Below are positions 1 to 8,482 of a stretch of DNA of 64,000 nucleotides, in pieces. Within the stretch, counting starts at the first letter, position 1. Each line of letters starts with the position of its first letter. The DNA comes from VBOC01 sp964512655 (lineage in GTDB: Bacteria > Bacteroidota > Ignavibacteria > UBA10030 > SZUA-254). The stretch lies in the NCBI GenBank assembly GCA_964512655.1, contig CAZEJT010000014.1, positions 1 through 64,000 of the forward strand. Direction: 5' to 3'. The translations under genes were made by a program, and so were the position numbers. Under the pieces are notes generated by a model that was not told the origin of the DNA, searched no databases, and saw nothing but the letters and a program-made list of their open reading frames with translations.

Positions 1-311
1 ATTCTACTCACAAAAAGTAGCCTAACTACCTATCCGGGCGTAAGGGGTCATCTCAAATATTATCTTCGCCGCCTGTGTGCTATGCCTCCTTACGATAGCC
101 ACGTTATTTTCGGGGTTTCAGTCGAGAGCTACCGCGGGGATCATCGCTAAGGGAATACAAGTGACACGCAGCTCGTCATTGAAGACGCCATCACCCCAAA
201 TACCAGGCCCAGAATGGATGGTGATATGCCCGGATGGCGACGGGAAGGTCTGGTGTCTCAGTGTTCCCTGGGATTGCGTAATAATATATCTCTGAGACCT
301 GATAGGTTGAA
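1..311. other. Leading stretch without a supported gene
   Basis: No convincing coding region is visible here. Short open frames exist on both strands but lack a ribosome binding site, recognisable domains or coherent composition. The stretch ends at a strong hairpin, so it may be the 3' tail of a transcription unit that begins outside the window. Confidence 0.5.
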
Positions 312-345
312 CGAAACCAGCGTCTTCGTTGAGACGCTGGTTTCG
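312..345 (+). terminator. Perfect 14-bp hairpin, terminator-like
   Basis: The arms CGAAACCAGCGTCT (312-325) and AGACGCTGGTTTCG (332-345) are exact reverse complements around a six-base loop. There is no long T run after it on the plus strand, so termination is inferred from stem strength and position just before a new gene. On the minus strand there is no downstream T run either. Confidence 0.5.
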
Positions 346-355
346 CGTCAATAAA

Positions 356-871
356 ATGAGTAGGGCTGCAATCTCATTTCTGACTGTTTGTGTATTTCTT
401 GTGGGGGGCTATTTTCTCTTTCCTTTGGTGTCTGAAAAGAATAATTCTCCAGACCTTCTCAACGACTTTGTGGTTAGATCCAATGGTGCAGTGACTATTG
501 ATCCAAAGAAATTAACTCTGCTTGTTGTCTTTTCACCATACGATTGTGCGAGGTGTCTACGAGAAGTGATGGCGTGGAAACACCTGCAGGGCCTTTTCGG
601 GGAACGGGTAGCTATCGTTGGACTTATTCGATGTCGCGAAATTCTTGAGGTGAAGAGATTTGCGGAAGTGAATGACGTGCAATTCCCACTTGTGCTTGAT
701 TCTACAGATCAGCTGGCTGAAAAATTCTTGGGTAATGAAATGATTCCTATGCGTTTCTTCTTTCATAAATCGGCTCTATTACGAGCCGATAAAGTTGGGG
801 TTGAATTCGGATCGAAGGAGGAAAGAGCACTAATCGATTGGATAACCGATGAACTTAGCAAGGAAAATTAG
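356..871 (+). CDS. Membrane-anchored thioredoxin-like protein
   Basis: This encodes about 171 residues. An N-terminal hydrophobic segment (about residues 5-25) looks like a signal anchor. A thioredoxin-like fold follows, with a CARC motif at residues 64-67 (a CxxC redox pair after a beta strand LLVVFSPYD) and a cis-Pro-like MIPMRFFF segment near the C-terminus, as in redoxin/TlpA relatives. I chose ATG 356 because an in-frame start at 329 would lie inside the upstream hairpin. The gene overlaps the next, a beta-propeller protein, by 23 bases, so the two are probably co-translated. Role inferred: extracytoplasmic thiol redox or a seven-bladed/NHL partner system; the true substrate is unknown. 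Confidence 0.75.
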   Translation: MSRAAISFLTVCVFLVGGYFLFPLVSEKNNSPDLLNDFVVRSNGAVTIDPKKLTLLVVFSPYDCARCLREVMAWKHLQGLFGERVAIVGLIRCREILEVKRFAEVNDVQFPLVLDSTDQLAEKFLGNEMIPMRFFFHKSALLRADKVGVEFGSKEERALIDWITDELSKEN

Positions 872-1946
872 CACCGTGGTTTGTGGGTCATTGACATTAC
901 TATATATTCTCGTTGAAATGGGGTGTCATCCAAAAGGCGATCAAAGACTTTCATCTGCTGGTAAGAGAGACAAGATTCAGTTGTTGCATCGCGCCGAGCT
1001 AAAGCTTGGAGTTTCCGAGAAATCCTTTGTCGGAATGCCAATAGATGCCATTGTTGATCCACAAGGGAAGCTTTTCATTGCAGATGCACTTGACGGCTCG
1101 ATCAAAGAATTCGATACCAGCGGCACCTATATTGCAACCATCACCAAGGGCCGCAAGATGGAGATAACGGGGATTTGTTTGGACGACGCTGGCAATATAT
1201 ACGCAAGCGACTTGTTGACAAGTGCAGTTCACCGTTTTTCAAACGAAGGCGCCTTCCTTGACAGCATTGCAGTCGGCGAAGAGAGCAGATTTGTTCTTGG
1301 AATTCCTAGGGTGTACAAAGACAAGATCTTTATCGGGGTTCTCGACAGCACATATGGTGTGGATTTTTACAAGTCGACAATTGTAGGTATCTATAATTTA
1401 CCCAGTGGCCAACTCATCAAGAGATTCGGAAAGTTTGACGACATCTATGCGAAATATATTCCATTGAGTCCAGAGGTCCATTTCGATGTCGGCGGAGACG
1501 GCACGGTTTACGTCATCCAATGCCATTCTTATCTAATCCGCTCATATGATTCCGAGGGAAACCCGTTGAAGGTGTTTGGAGAGCAGGGCATGTATTTTAG
1601 ACAACCGAGCAGCGCGAGGACCAAGGATCGTGAGGAATATTTTGAATGGCTAACTACATGGTCTAACATGAACTATATTAAAGTGCTGAAAGATATGCTT
1701 GTTGTACAGTACTTTGATCGCGCAAAAGCTGGAGGCGGCCCGGGAAAGTTCAAAGAAGAGCATTATATCAGCCTCTATACAACCGGCGGAGAAATGATTG
1801 ACATCGATATTAGACTACCGGGTACTTTAATCGCGGCAAAAGATGATCTCCTCTACGTTGGAACAGATCTCGAATCGCAAGTCAAAACCATCTCGGTTTT
1901 TGAGATCAAACGGCCAGCAATCTCAGAAGCGACTAGAACCCCATAG
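849..1946 (+). CDS. 6-bladed beta-propeller (NHL-like) protein
   Basis: This 365-residue protein starts with a hydrophobic leader ending in a cysteine (C26); the lipobox is weak, so it may be a lipoprotein or simply exported. The body is built of NHL/propeller-like repeats: PQGKLFIADALDGSIKEFD, DAGNIYASDLLTSAVHRFS and GDGTVYVIQCHSYLIRSYD are successive blades with the usual G-x-[IVL]-Y-V-x-D pattern. In Bacteroidota such propellers (DUF5128-like family) often sit beside thioredoxin-like proteins, as here. The gene ends with two tandem TAG codons, and an orphan T9SS tail follows in the same frame. Function is unknown; ligand or peptide binding at the cell surface is a guess from the fold. Confidence 0.75.
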   Translation: MNLARKISTVVCGSLTLLYILVEMGCHPKGDQRLSSAGKRDKIQLLHRAELKLGVSEKSFVGMPIDAIVDPQGKLFIADALDGSIKEFDTSGTYIATITKGRKMEITGICLDDAGNIYASDLLTSAVHRFSNEGAFLDSIAVGEESRFVLGIPRVYKDKIFIGVLDSTYGVDFYKSTIVGIYNLPSGQLIKRFGKFDDIYAKYIPLSPEVHFDVGGDGTVYVIQCHSYLIRSYDSEGNPLKVFGEQGMYFRQPSSARTKDREEYFEWLTTWSNMNYIKVLKDMLVVQYFDRAKAGGGPGKFKEEHYISLYTTGGEMIDIDIRLPGTLIAAKDDLLYVGTDLESQVKTISVFEIKRPAISEATRTP

Positions 1947-1949
1947 TAG

Positions 1950-2192
1950 TTGAATTTAAGGAAAGCAGAACCCTTGTGGCTAGGTTCTTGCCGAACGAGT
2001 GATGCCTTCATGGTTCTTCTGAAGGTGTATAACATGCTTGGTCAGCAGCTGAAAATTCTGGTCGATGACCAACAGGACCCGGGTTACAAGTCGGCGAGCT
2101 TCGATGCGAGCATCCTGCCGAGCGGGGTCTACTTTTACCGCTTGCAGGCGGGGCAATTTACGGACACCAAGAAGATGATCCTGATGCGTTGA
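1950..2192 (+). pseudogene. Orphan T9SS C-terminal sorting domain fragment
   Basis: From about 2010 the frame encodes an unmistakable T9SS type A tail: LKVYNMLGQQLKILVDD followed by SGVYFYRLQAGQ and the terminal KKMILMR. The usual N-terminal part of the domain (the NYPNPFN motif) and any passenger protein are missing, and the preceding residues do not resemble the family. It lies in the same frame as the propeller gene, separated by two TAG stops. I read it as the remnant of a larger secreted-protein gene after deletion; readthrough of the tandem stops is a less likely alternative. Confidence 0.7.
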
Positions 2193-2214
2193 GCCCGTGG
2201 TGCCTGTGACGAAA

Positions 2215-2246
2215 GAGAGCCAGCTCACACCCGCGGGCTGGCTCTC
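2215..2246 (+). terminator. Hairpin terminator after the T9SS remnant
   Basis: The arms GAGAGCCAGC (2215-2224) and GCTGGCTCTC (2237-2246) pair perfectly, followed by GCTATTTAA. The T run is short, so efficiency is uncertain. Confidence 0.55.
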
Positions 2247-2394
2247 GCTATTTAACATCTTGCAATTTTGACGGAAAAATCATATCATCTAATCGTCGTG
2301 TCGCCATATCCTGGCGCAGGATCAAGAATCGTTTCGGACGATTCGACCCGCCTCCCGGGCACCACACTCATTCATTCTATTGCCAGGGGGGATT

Positions 2395-4143
2395 ATGCGC
2401 ACTCGATTCGCGTTACTCTTCGTTGCACTCACCGGTATTATTCAAGGTCAGATCCGGCAGTTTCCCTTTAAGGAGTCGTTCGACAGCGTCTCAGTACCCG
2501 CTCTCCCTCCCGGCTGGCTGACCACATCGAACCACGCAGCTTCGGGCGATTTCGTCACGACACATTCCGCTCCCCTCTCCGATTCCACAGCCGTTCTGAG
2601 CACGAACGCGACGGTGTCGCAGAGCCTAACCTCACCTCTGCTCGATTTCACAGATCGAGAAGCCGACAGCTTGATCTTCTACGAGCGCCGGTCGGCCAGC
2701 CACAATTCCGGCCTGCTCCTGGAGGCATCCTCCGATGGAGGTGCCACGTTCGTGATCCGGATCGGCGACACGCTGCGAAACCCCGGTGTCACATCGTATA
2801 TTCTGCGCAGAATGCAGCTCCCCTCCGGCCTGAGCAATCAAGCGAGCGTGCGTTTCCGCTGGCGGGTCCTTGATAACGGAACTGGCTCAACGGGCACGAT
2901 CCGTTTCGACGACATTGAGATATCGGCAAAGGCGGGAATCGATGCCGCGATCACCGAGCTGATCTTCAGCCCGATGATTCCCCGTGCCGGAGATTCGGTC
3001 GTCGTAAGCGCGACAGTCGAGAATGTCGGAATTTCTGCGATCGGGGCCCATGCAACCGAGAACTTCACTGTTGACTTCTATGACGACATCAACGCAGACT
3101 CGATTCCCGAAAGCCAGGAGGTCTTCGGATCCTCCCCTGTTGCACGCACGCTCCAGCCGGGGGAGAAACTCAGAATGGAATCGACGCTGCGCAATCTGCG
3201 GGAGGGCAACCGAACGGTCATTGCCGTCGTTCACCTCCCCGGAGACCAGAATCCTGCCAACGATTTGGCCCGGAGTGTGGTGCCGGTGGCTTTCGCGCGC
3301 TCGTCGCTCGTCGTCAACGAAATCATGTACGATCCGGTTGCCGGAAACTCCGAATACGTGGAGCTTTTCAATTGCAGTCGGGAGACGGTCGATCTTCACG
3401 GCTGGAGCGTGTCGGATGTGAGCGGCCCCGCGGCAAGAACGAGCGCCCATCTCATCGCGCGCGCGGCATTCGTGATCGCATCCGGAGAGTACATTGTTAT
3501 CACGACGGATTCCTCCATCTTCACGCGCTTCTCCTATCTCACCCAGCCCTCTTACCACGTCCGCATCAGGCCGGGCGCATTCAGCCTGAACAATGCGGGG
3601 GACGATGTCATCGTCAGTGACTTCACCGGTTCGACGATCGACAGCGTCCGCTATTCTCCGGATTGGCAGAATCAGGAGATCGACGACCCGTCGGGCAGAT
3701 CGCTCGAGCGGATCAACCCCTCCCTTCCCGGAAACGACCGGCGGAACTGGAGTACGTGCGCCGACCCGCTCGGGGGAACGCCGGGACGAAGGAACAGCCT
3801 GTACACGAGACCGGCGCCGTCATCGGCCTTGGTCTCGTTCAGCCCGAACCCTTTTTCGCCCGATGGCGACGGTTACGAGGACATGACCATGCTGACATAC
3901 CGGATTCCTGCTGCCTCGGCGGTCATTCGTGTTCGGATTTATGACTCGCGCGGACGGCTTGTGCGCACCCTTGCCGATGGAGATCCGAGCGCTTCTCGCG
4001 GCGAGCTGATATGGGATGGATCGGACGATAACCGAAGGCGGGTGAGAATGGGAATATATATTGTGCTGCTCGAGGCGCGCGGAGCTTCCGGAGAGACGAT
4101 TCAGGCAACAAAATGCACGGTCGTAGTAGCGGTCAAATTGTAG
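2395..4143 (+). CDS. Secreted protein with lamin-tail domain and FlgD-like Ig tail
   Basis: This is a secreted multidomain protein of about 582 residues. A signal peptide (MRTRFALLFVALTGIIQGQ) is followed by a jelly-roll/MAM-like region (about 20-180), a CARDB-like segment (AGDSVVVSATVENVG, about 195-290), a lamin-tail domain (LVVNEIMYDP, YVELFNCS, VDLHGWSVSD; about 300-450) and a C-terminal FlgD-type Ig domain (FSPNPFSPDGDG, IRVRIYDSRGRLVRTL, GIYIVLLEA) of the sort that serves as a T9SS-associated tail. The ATG at 2395 has a strong purine-rich site (CAGGGGGG) five bases upstream, favouring it over the TTG at 2380. The final residues (VVVAVKL) differ from the KKLLLLR-type tail. Lamin-tail domains in bacteria often go with extracellular nucleases, but no nuclease domain is visible. 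Confidence 0.8.
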   Translation: MRTRFALLFVALTGIIQGQIRQFPFKESFDSVSVPALPPGWLTTSNHAASGDFVTTHSAPLSDSTAVLSTNATVSQSLTSPLLDFTDREADSLIFYERRSASHNSGLLLEASSDGGATFVIRIGDTLRNPGVTSYILRRMQLPSGLSNQASVRFRWRVLDNGTGSTGTIRFDDIEISAKAGIDAAITELIFSPMIPRAGDSVVVSATVENVGISAIGAHATENFTVDFYDDINADSIPESQEVFGSSPVARTLQPGEKLRMESTLRNLREGNRTVIAVVHLPGDQNPANDLARSVVPVAFARSSLVVNEIMYDPVAGNSEYVELFNCSRETVDLHGWSVSDVSGPAARTSAHLIARAAFVIASGEYIVITTDSSIFTRFSYLTQPSYHVRIRPGAFSLNNAGDDVIVSDFTGSTIDSVRYSPDWQNQEIDDPSGRSLERINPSLPGNDRRNWSTCADPLGGTPGRRNSLYTRPAPSSALVSFSPNPFSPDGDGYEDMTMLTYRIPAASAVIRVRIYDSRGRLVRTLADGDPSASRGELIWDGSDDNRRRVRMGIYIVLLEARGASGETIQATKCTVVVAVKL

Positions 4144-4315
4144 CGTTCCGCGCGTAATTCATCAATTGCGCCCTCATGCTTGCGCTTCTGCATGCAGGAC
4201 GTGCCGAACTTTCACCCCGATGCCGGTGTTCGTGAAGAAAGACCCTCCCGCGAAATGAGCGGAAACGCTCGGTCATGCGTTGATTACCTCACAATCACAC
4301 TGTAAGGAGCAGGTC

Positions 4316-4888
4316 ATGACGATGAACGGGAACAAGAGTACCTATCTCTCCGCAGTTCTTTGCGCCGCCCTCTTTGCGACCCAACTCTGCTTTGCCCAGG
4401 GTGGGAAGGAATTTGCCACGCAGGGCGCGACAGAGCTCGGAGGGAATGTCTCATTCGTAAGCATTACTCCAATCGCCAACGGATTCTCCGGGAATAACGT
4501 CACTGTTTTTTCTCTGAGCCCGACGATAGGATATTTTGTCGCGGATAACTGGGAGATTGGCGCCGATCCGTTCGGACTCACCTTCATCAGCGGCGGAGGC
4601 GGGACCGAGGTCAACATGCTGTTCTTTGGCGCATACAATTTCAAGACGGACCACGCCGGGTTTCCGTTCATCGAAGGGCTCCTGGGTTACAGTTCGGAGT
4701 CGGATGGAGCCACCCGTAACGGGCTAAGTTGGGGTGTCCGCGGCGGAATCAAGGCCCCGATCGCCGGGCAGGCGCTGGTGAACATCGCCGGGGAATACCT
4801 TCAGATCACCCTTGATCCTCCCAACGCGGCAAACCGGTGGGGATACAACCAATTCTCGCTCGTCACCGGCTTGTCGATCTGGCTCTGA
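4316..4888 (+). CDS. Outer-membrane beta-barrel protein
   Basis: The product has about 190 residues. It has a clean signal peptide ending LCFAQ, then alternating hydrophobic/polar strands typical of a small eight-stranded barrel (VSFVSITPIANGF, FSLSPTIGYFVADNWEIG, FFGAYNFKTD, GVRGGIKAPI) and ends with an aromatic-containing strand (QFSLVTGLSIWL) suited to BAM recognition. The ATG at 4316 is preceded by AAGGAG at 4304-4309, which decides the start over an upstream TTG. It resembles the porin/outer-membrane-protein beta-barrel family; no substrate can be inferred. Confidence 0.75.
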   Translation: MTMNGNKSTYLSAVLCAALFATQLCFAQGGKEFATQGATELGGNVSFVSITPIANGFSGNNVTVFSLSPTIGYFVADNWEIGADPFGLTFISGGGGTEVNMLFFGAYNFKTDHAGFPFIEGLLGYSSESDGATRNGLSWGVRGGIKAPIAGQALVNIAGEYLQITLDPPNAANRWGYNQFSLVTGLSIWL

Positions 4889-4971
4889 GGGTATCTCAGG
4901 GAGGGAGAGTTACGTAACTGCAGCGGAGGAGAGATCGAGGGATTGCGGCCTGAAGAGGACCGGCTCGGGGG

Positions 4972-5319
4972 TTAGGTAGAGGGTGTTGGATCGCCGCCGG
5001 ATTTCTTCGAATCCGATTCTGAAGGTTTCTTCTCCGCCTTTGTTTCCTGCTTCGCGTCTCCTTTGGATTCCTGGGGGGATTCTTTCGCCTTTTCCTTCGG
5101 AGCGGTTTTCTTCTCCGCCGAATCGGATGAGGAACTCTTCTTATAGTCCGTCCCGTAGAACCCGCTTCCCTTGAACACGAGTCCGGCGCCCCCTGAGATC
5201 ATGCGGACGAGAGTATCCTTGCCGCAGACCGGGCACCGGATAAGGGGAGCTTCGGACATCTTCTGCAGTTCCTCGAATTCGTGCTGACAATTCTTGCAGC
5301 GGTAAGCGTAGGTTGGCAT
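4972..5319 (-). CDS. FmdB-type zinc ribbon protein
   Basis: A 115-residue protein whose first 45 residues form the FmdB/CxxC zinc ribbon: MPTYAYRCKNCQHEFEELQ then LIRCPVCGKDTLVRM, giving two CxxC pairs for one zinc. The next part (SGGAGLVFKGSGFYGTDY) is the conserved FmdB follow-on. The C-terminal half is a low-complexity lysine/serine/glutamate tail. Members are small putative regulatory or metal-handling proteins of unproven function. It is the last gene of the minus-strand run that starts at grpE or further up. Confidence 0.85.
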   Translation of the reverse strand: MPTYAYRCKNCQHEFEELQKMSEAPLIRCPVCGKDTLVRMISGGAGLVFKGSGFYGTDYKKSSSSDSAEKKTAPKEKAKESPQESKGDAKQETKAEKKPSESDSKKSGGDPTPST

Positions 5320-5349
5320 GTTACATTGCGATGGTGGAGTACGCCGTAC

Positions 5350-6552
5350 TCAATACGCCTCTCTCAGTTTCTTGCATCCTGCTGCAATCCGGTCCACCCC
5401 TTTCTCCAGTTCCTTCATCGAGCAGGCGTACGAGAGCCGCATGTGGTGCTTCGAGCCGAATCCGCTTCCGGGGACGACAGCCACATGCTGGCCTTCGAGA
5501 AAGAAGTCCGCAAGAGCGACGTCGTCCTTGATCGGTGTGCCGTTGAGGCGCTTCCCCGCAAAGGCCTTGAGGGATGGAAAAAGATAAAACGCTCCCTTGG
5601 GTTCCTGGAGTTCAACTCCCTCGATCTTCTTCAGCTCGCGGAAGGCATAGTCCCGCCGGCGGTTGAATTCCGCCACCATCGATTCGACGTCCGCCCCGGG
5701 AGCCGTCAGAGCCGCGGCTGCCGCGCGCTGGGAGATAGAAGAAGCGTTGGAGGTCACCTGGCCCTGCACCTTCGCGGCGGCCTCCACGATCGACGATGGG
5801 CCGCCCAGATACCCGATCCTCCATCCCGTCATCGCGTACGCCTTCGAAACCCCGTTCACCGTGATCACCTGATCTGCGATCTGCCTGATGCTCCCGATGC
5901 TGAAATGCCGCGTTCCCCCGTAAATCACCTTCTCATAGATCTCATCTGAAATGACGTAGATGCCGGTCTCTTTCACGACATCGGCAAGCTCCTCGATCTC
6001 CCCCTGCGAGTACACATTGCCGGTGGGGTTTCCGGGCGAGTTGAAGATGAATGCCTTCGTCTTCGCGTTGATCGCCTTGCGGAGCCTGCGGGCGGAGAGC
6101 TTGAAGTTCTCGTCGATCGACGTCGGCACGATGACGGGCTTCCCGTCGGCGAGCTTCACGATTTCCGGATAACTGACCCAGTACGGGGAAGCCATCACAA
6201 CCTCGTCGCCGCGGTTGCAGATCGCCTGGAGCGCGTTATAGATGGAATGCTTCGCCCCGCAGGAGACGAGGATCTGCGAGGGATCGAAGCGAAGCCCGTT
6301 GTCCCGCTCGAATTTGGCGACGACGGCGGAGATCAGGTCGGGGATTCCCTGGTTCGCCGTGTAATGCGTGAAGTTTTCCTCGATGGCCCGGATCGCTGCC
6401 ATCTTGATATGCGGGGGAGTCGGAAAATCGGGTTCTCCGGCGGTCAAATTCGCAACGTCCACTCCCGCCTGGAGCATCCGGCGAGCCCGCTGGGTAAACG
6501 CGAGCGTGGTCGACTCTTCGATCTGCCGGACTTTGAGGGAAAGCGATTTCAC
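5350..6552 (-). CDS. Class I PLP-dependent aminotransferase (aspartate aminotransferase type)
   Basis: The 400-residue protein matches fold-type I aminotransferases of the aspartate aminotransferase Igamma group in length and motifs. TAGEPDFPTP near residue 37 is the N-terminal substrate-binding loop, FNSPGNPTGNVYS carries the conserved asparagine, SDEIYEKVIYGG the PLP-ring aspartate and tyrosine, and NGVSKAYAMTGWRIGY the Schiff-base lysine and phosphate-binding arginine. The C-terminal HMRLSYACS carries the carboxylate-binding arginine. It probably transaminates aspartate/oxaloacetate, though aromatic or glutamate-prephenate specificity cannot be excluded. Its ATG overlaps the coaD stop by four bases (ATGA), indicating translational coupling. 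Confidence 0.93.
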   Translation of the reverse strand: MKSLSLKVRQIEESTTLAFTQRARRMLQAGVDVANLTAGEPDFPTPPHIKMAAIRAIEENFTHYTANQGIPDLISAVVAKFERDNGLRFDPSQILVSCGAKHSIYNALQAICNRGDEVVMASPYWVSYPEIVKLADGKPVIVPTSIDENFKLSARRLRKAINAKTKAFIFNSPGNPTGNVYSQGEIEELADVVKETGIYVISDEIYEKVIYGGTRHFSIGSIRQIADQVITVNGVSKAYAMTGWRIGYLGGPSSIVEAAAKVQGQVTSNASSISQRAAAAALTAPGADVESMVAEFNRRRDYAFRELKKIEGVELQEPKGAFYLFPSLKAFAGKRLNGTPIKDDVALADFFLEGQHVAVVPGSGFGSKHHMRLSYACSMKELEKGVDRIAAGCKKLREAY

Positions 6553-7049
6553 CGCTTGGACGGGCGCCTCAGGGACCTCATCTTGGCGGCGAGACGTCGC
6601 CTGACATTCGGCGGGACAAATTCGCTGACGTCGCCTCCGAGAAGGGCGACCTCCCGGACGATGCTTGAATTCAGGTAGGTATATTTCTCATGCGGCATGA
6701 GAAATACCGTGGCTATCCTCCCGTCGAGTTTGCGGTTTGTGAGCGCCATCTGGAACTCATACTCAAAATCGGAGACGGCGCGGAGTCCGCGTACGACGGC
6801 GATGGCCTTCTTCGAGCGCACATATCTGACGAGGAGCCCGTCGAAGCGATCCACCTCCACGTTCCTGAACCGCCCCAGCACTTCCGAGATCATCTTCACG
6901 CGCTCGGCGGCCGTGAAGAGCGGCTTCTTCCCCGAACTTTCCGCCACCGCCACGATCACGCGGTCGAAAATCTCACCCGCCCTCTGCACCACGTCGATGT
7001 GGCCGTTGGTCACGGGATCGAAGGTCCCCGGGTAGACGGCGATTCTCAT
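6549..7049 (-). CDS. coaD: Phosphopantetheine adenylyltransferase
   Basis: CoaD transfers AMP from ATP to 4'-phosphopantetheine in coenzyme A synthesis. The 166-residue protein has the nucleotidyltransferase motif YPGTFDPVTNGHIDVV at residues 5-20 (TxxH-like TNGH), the VRGLRAVSDFEYE segment that binds substrate, and YLNSSIVREVA, the second ATP motif (SSxxVR). Length fits the family (about 160). It lies between rsmD and the aminotransferase; rsmD-coaD adjacency is common in bacteria, which supports the call. Confidence 0.96.
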   Translation of the reverse strand: MRIAVYPGTFDPVTNGHIDVVQRAGEIFDRVIVAVAESSGKKPLFTAAERVKMISEVLGRFRNVEVDRFDGLLVRYVRSKKAIAVVRGLRAVSDFEYEFQMALTNRKLDGRIATVFLMPHEKYTYLNSSIVREVALLGGDVSEFVPPNVRRRLAAKMRSLRRPSKR

Positions 7050-7067
7050 CGCGCTCCGGAAGCGAGA

Positions 7068-7616
7068 TTATGCGGAATGAGCAAAGAAGCTGAGGCGTGT
7101 GTTGCCGAATTCCTTCTGGGCCGAGATTCGATAGAGCGGCGACGGTTCGAAGGAAGTGCGTTTTGCATGCTCAATGATAAGAAATCCCCCCCTCTCCAGC
7201 AACTGACGCCCGAAGATGGCTGCGGGGAGCTGCGTCGTTTTTTCATAGGGATAGGGCGGGTCTGCAAAGACAAGCCCGTACTCCCCGCGGCCCTGCTCCA
7301 CGAATGAAAAGGCGTCGGCGCAGATCACCGTGCATTGATCCAGGCAGTCGAGGTCTCTCGCATTACGCTCGATGACGTCCAGGGCCGACCGGCTGTCGTC
7401 GACGAACGTCACTGCCGACGCTCCGCGGCTCAGAGCTTCAAACCCGAGGCTTCCGGTGCCGGCAAAGAGATCGAGGACCTGCATTCCGTCGATGGAGATC
7501 CTGCTCTGGAGGGAATTGAAGATGCTTCCCTTGGCGCGATCGGTCGCGGGCCTGATGCTTTCGCCCCGCGGCGAGAACAGCCGCCGGCCCTTGTATTTCC
7601 CCGTGATGATTCTCAA
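7068..7616 (-). CDS. rsmD: 16S rRNA (guanine966-N2)-methyltransferase
   Basis: RsmD methylates G966 of 16S rRNA in the assembled small subunit. The sequence opens with the family signature MRIITGKYKGRRL, followed by IRPATDRAKGSIFN, the SAM-binding motif I VLDLFAGTGSLGFEALSRGA and the catalytic motif IV FADPPY. At 182 residues it is full length. It is followed 18 bases later by coaD, the usual neighbour, and its ATG overlaps the stop of the PilM-like gene by four bases. Confidence 0.95.
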   Translation of the reverse strand: MRIITGKYKGRRLFSPRGESIRPATDRAKGSIFNSLQSRISIDGMQVLDLFAGTGSLGFEALSRGASAVTFVDDSRSALDVIERNARDLDCLDQCTVICADAFSFVEQGRGEYGLVFADPPYPYEKTTQLPAAIFGRQLLERGGFLIIEHAKRTSFEPSPLYRISAQKEFGNTRLSFFAHSA

Positions 7617-8482
7617 CGGTCGTGGAGCGCGCAGCCGACCGCGGCGGCGAAGCGGTGTTCCTTCCCCGCATACGAGTCGAACTCGCGGAATGAGGACGCC
7701 ACGTCCAGCTCCCTGAACGGATTGAGGACGGCGATGGACGACGAAAAACGCGTTTTCGCTTCGCCGAGAAGCTCTTTCGTCACCTCGCTTCCGTGAAAGT
7801 GGATCTCGGCCACCGGGAACGAATCGAGGGCGGGCCGTAGGGCTTCCAACGCCCTCTCCGACGATTCGAAGGAGGCGCTAGAGTAATGCACGAGGCGGCC
7901 GCGGTTCATCACCCCCACCTCGACGCGGTTTTTCATCACGTGGACGAGCGCCACCGACTTTGTCTTGATCTCGGGGTTGTTCAGCAGAAGAGCGTGCTGA
8001 GCGCCGAAGTGGTTCGTGCCCGAGCTGGCGAGAACGATATCCTGCTCGCGCAGCGCTCCCCGGGCCCTCTCAAGAAACGCCTTCTTGTACGCCACGACCA
8101 GCAGATGTGAATACTGCCTGTGTGCGTGGGTCTGCAGGAGGTGCTTTTCGCGGGTGTACTCGTCGGCGTTGAACTTCGGAATGAAATTGGACAGTTCCCA
8201 CGAGATATGGTCCTGTTCCTCCTGGGCGCTGAGCGTGCTGTCCGACGGGAAGCAGTGAACGAGGGCGGCGGCCCCGTCAAGCGCGATCGCCGCGCGGGAA
8301 ACCTTCCCCAGGATCTTTTCCTTCCCGGCGAGGAGCCCCTCCAGGAACCAGAGATCGCCCGGCCCGTTCCGCGGATATTCGGCCAGGTACTTCAGCTTGA
8401 CGGAGGATTTCTTCGCCTTGAAGACGGAGAGATGGGCCACATCGTCCGCAAAACTGATCCCTGCCACATAGGTTCCGAACAT
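7613..8482 (-). CDS. PilM-like actin-fold protein
   Basis: This 289-residue protein has no strong textbook motif but shows the layout of the PilM/FtsA actin-like family: an N-terminal VAGISFADDVAHLSVF strand pair like the phosphate-1 region, an internal QEEQDHISWELSNFIP segment very like PilM's EEIxxxIxWEAxxxIP, YSHLLVVAYKK as in PilM, and a C-terminal FAAAVGCALHDR that matches the Y/F-A-x-A-x-G-x-A-L-R ending. The conserved ATP-binding loops are poor, so it may not bind nucleotide. PilM normally partners PilN/O/P in type IV pili, but no such genes are adjacent; the upstream gene is ComEA-like. Role inferred: inner-membrane scaffold for a pilus or DNA-uptake machine. Confidence 0.65.
   Translation of the reverse strand: MFGTYVAGISFADDVAHLSVFKAKKSSVKLKYLAEYPRNGPGDLWFLEGLLAGKEKILGKVSRAAIALDGAAALVHCFPSDSTLSAQEEQDHISWELSNFIPKFNADEYTREKHLLQTHAHRQYSHLLVVAYKKAFLERARGALREQDIVLASSGTNHFGAQHALLLNNPEIKTKSVALVHVMKNRVEVGVMNRGRLVHYSSASFESSERALEALRPALDSFPVAEIHFHGSEVTKELLGEAKTRFSSSIAVLNPFRELDVASSFREFDSYAGKEHRFAAAVGCALHDR

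Noticed and set aside
77..295. Small gene at the start of the window
   Set aside because: The 72-residue translation has no domain and no ribosome binding site, and another open frame overlaps it on the opposite strand; support is too weak.
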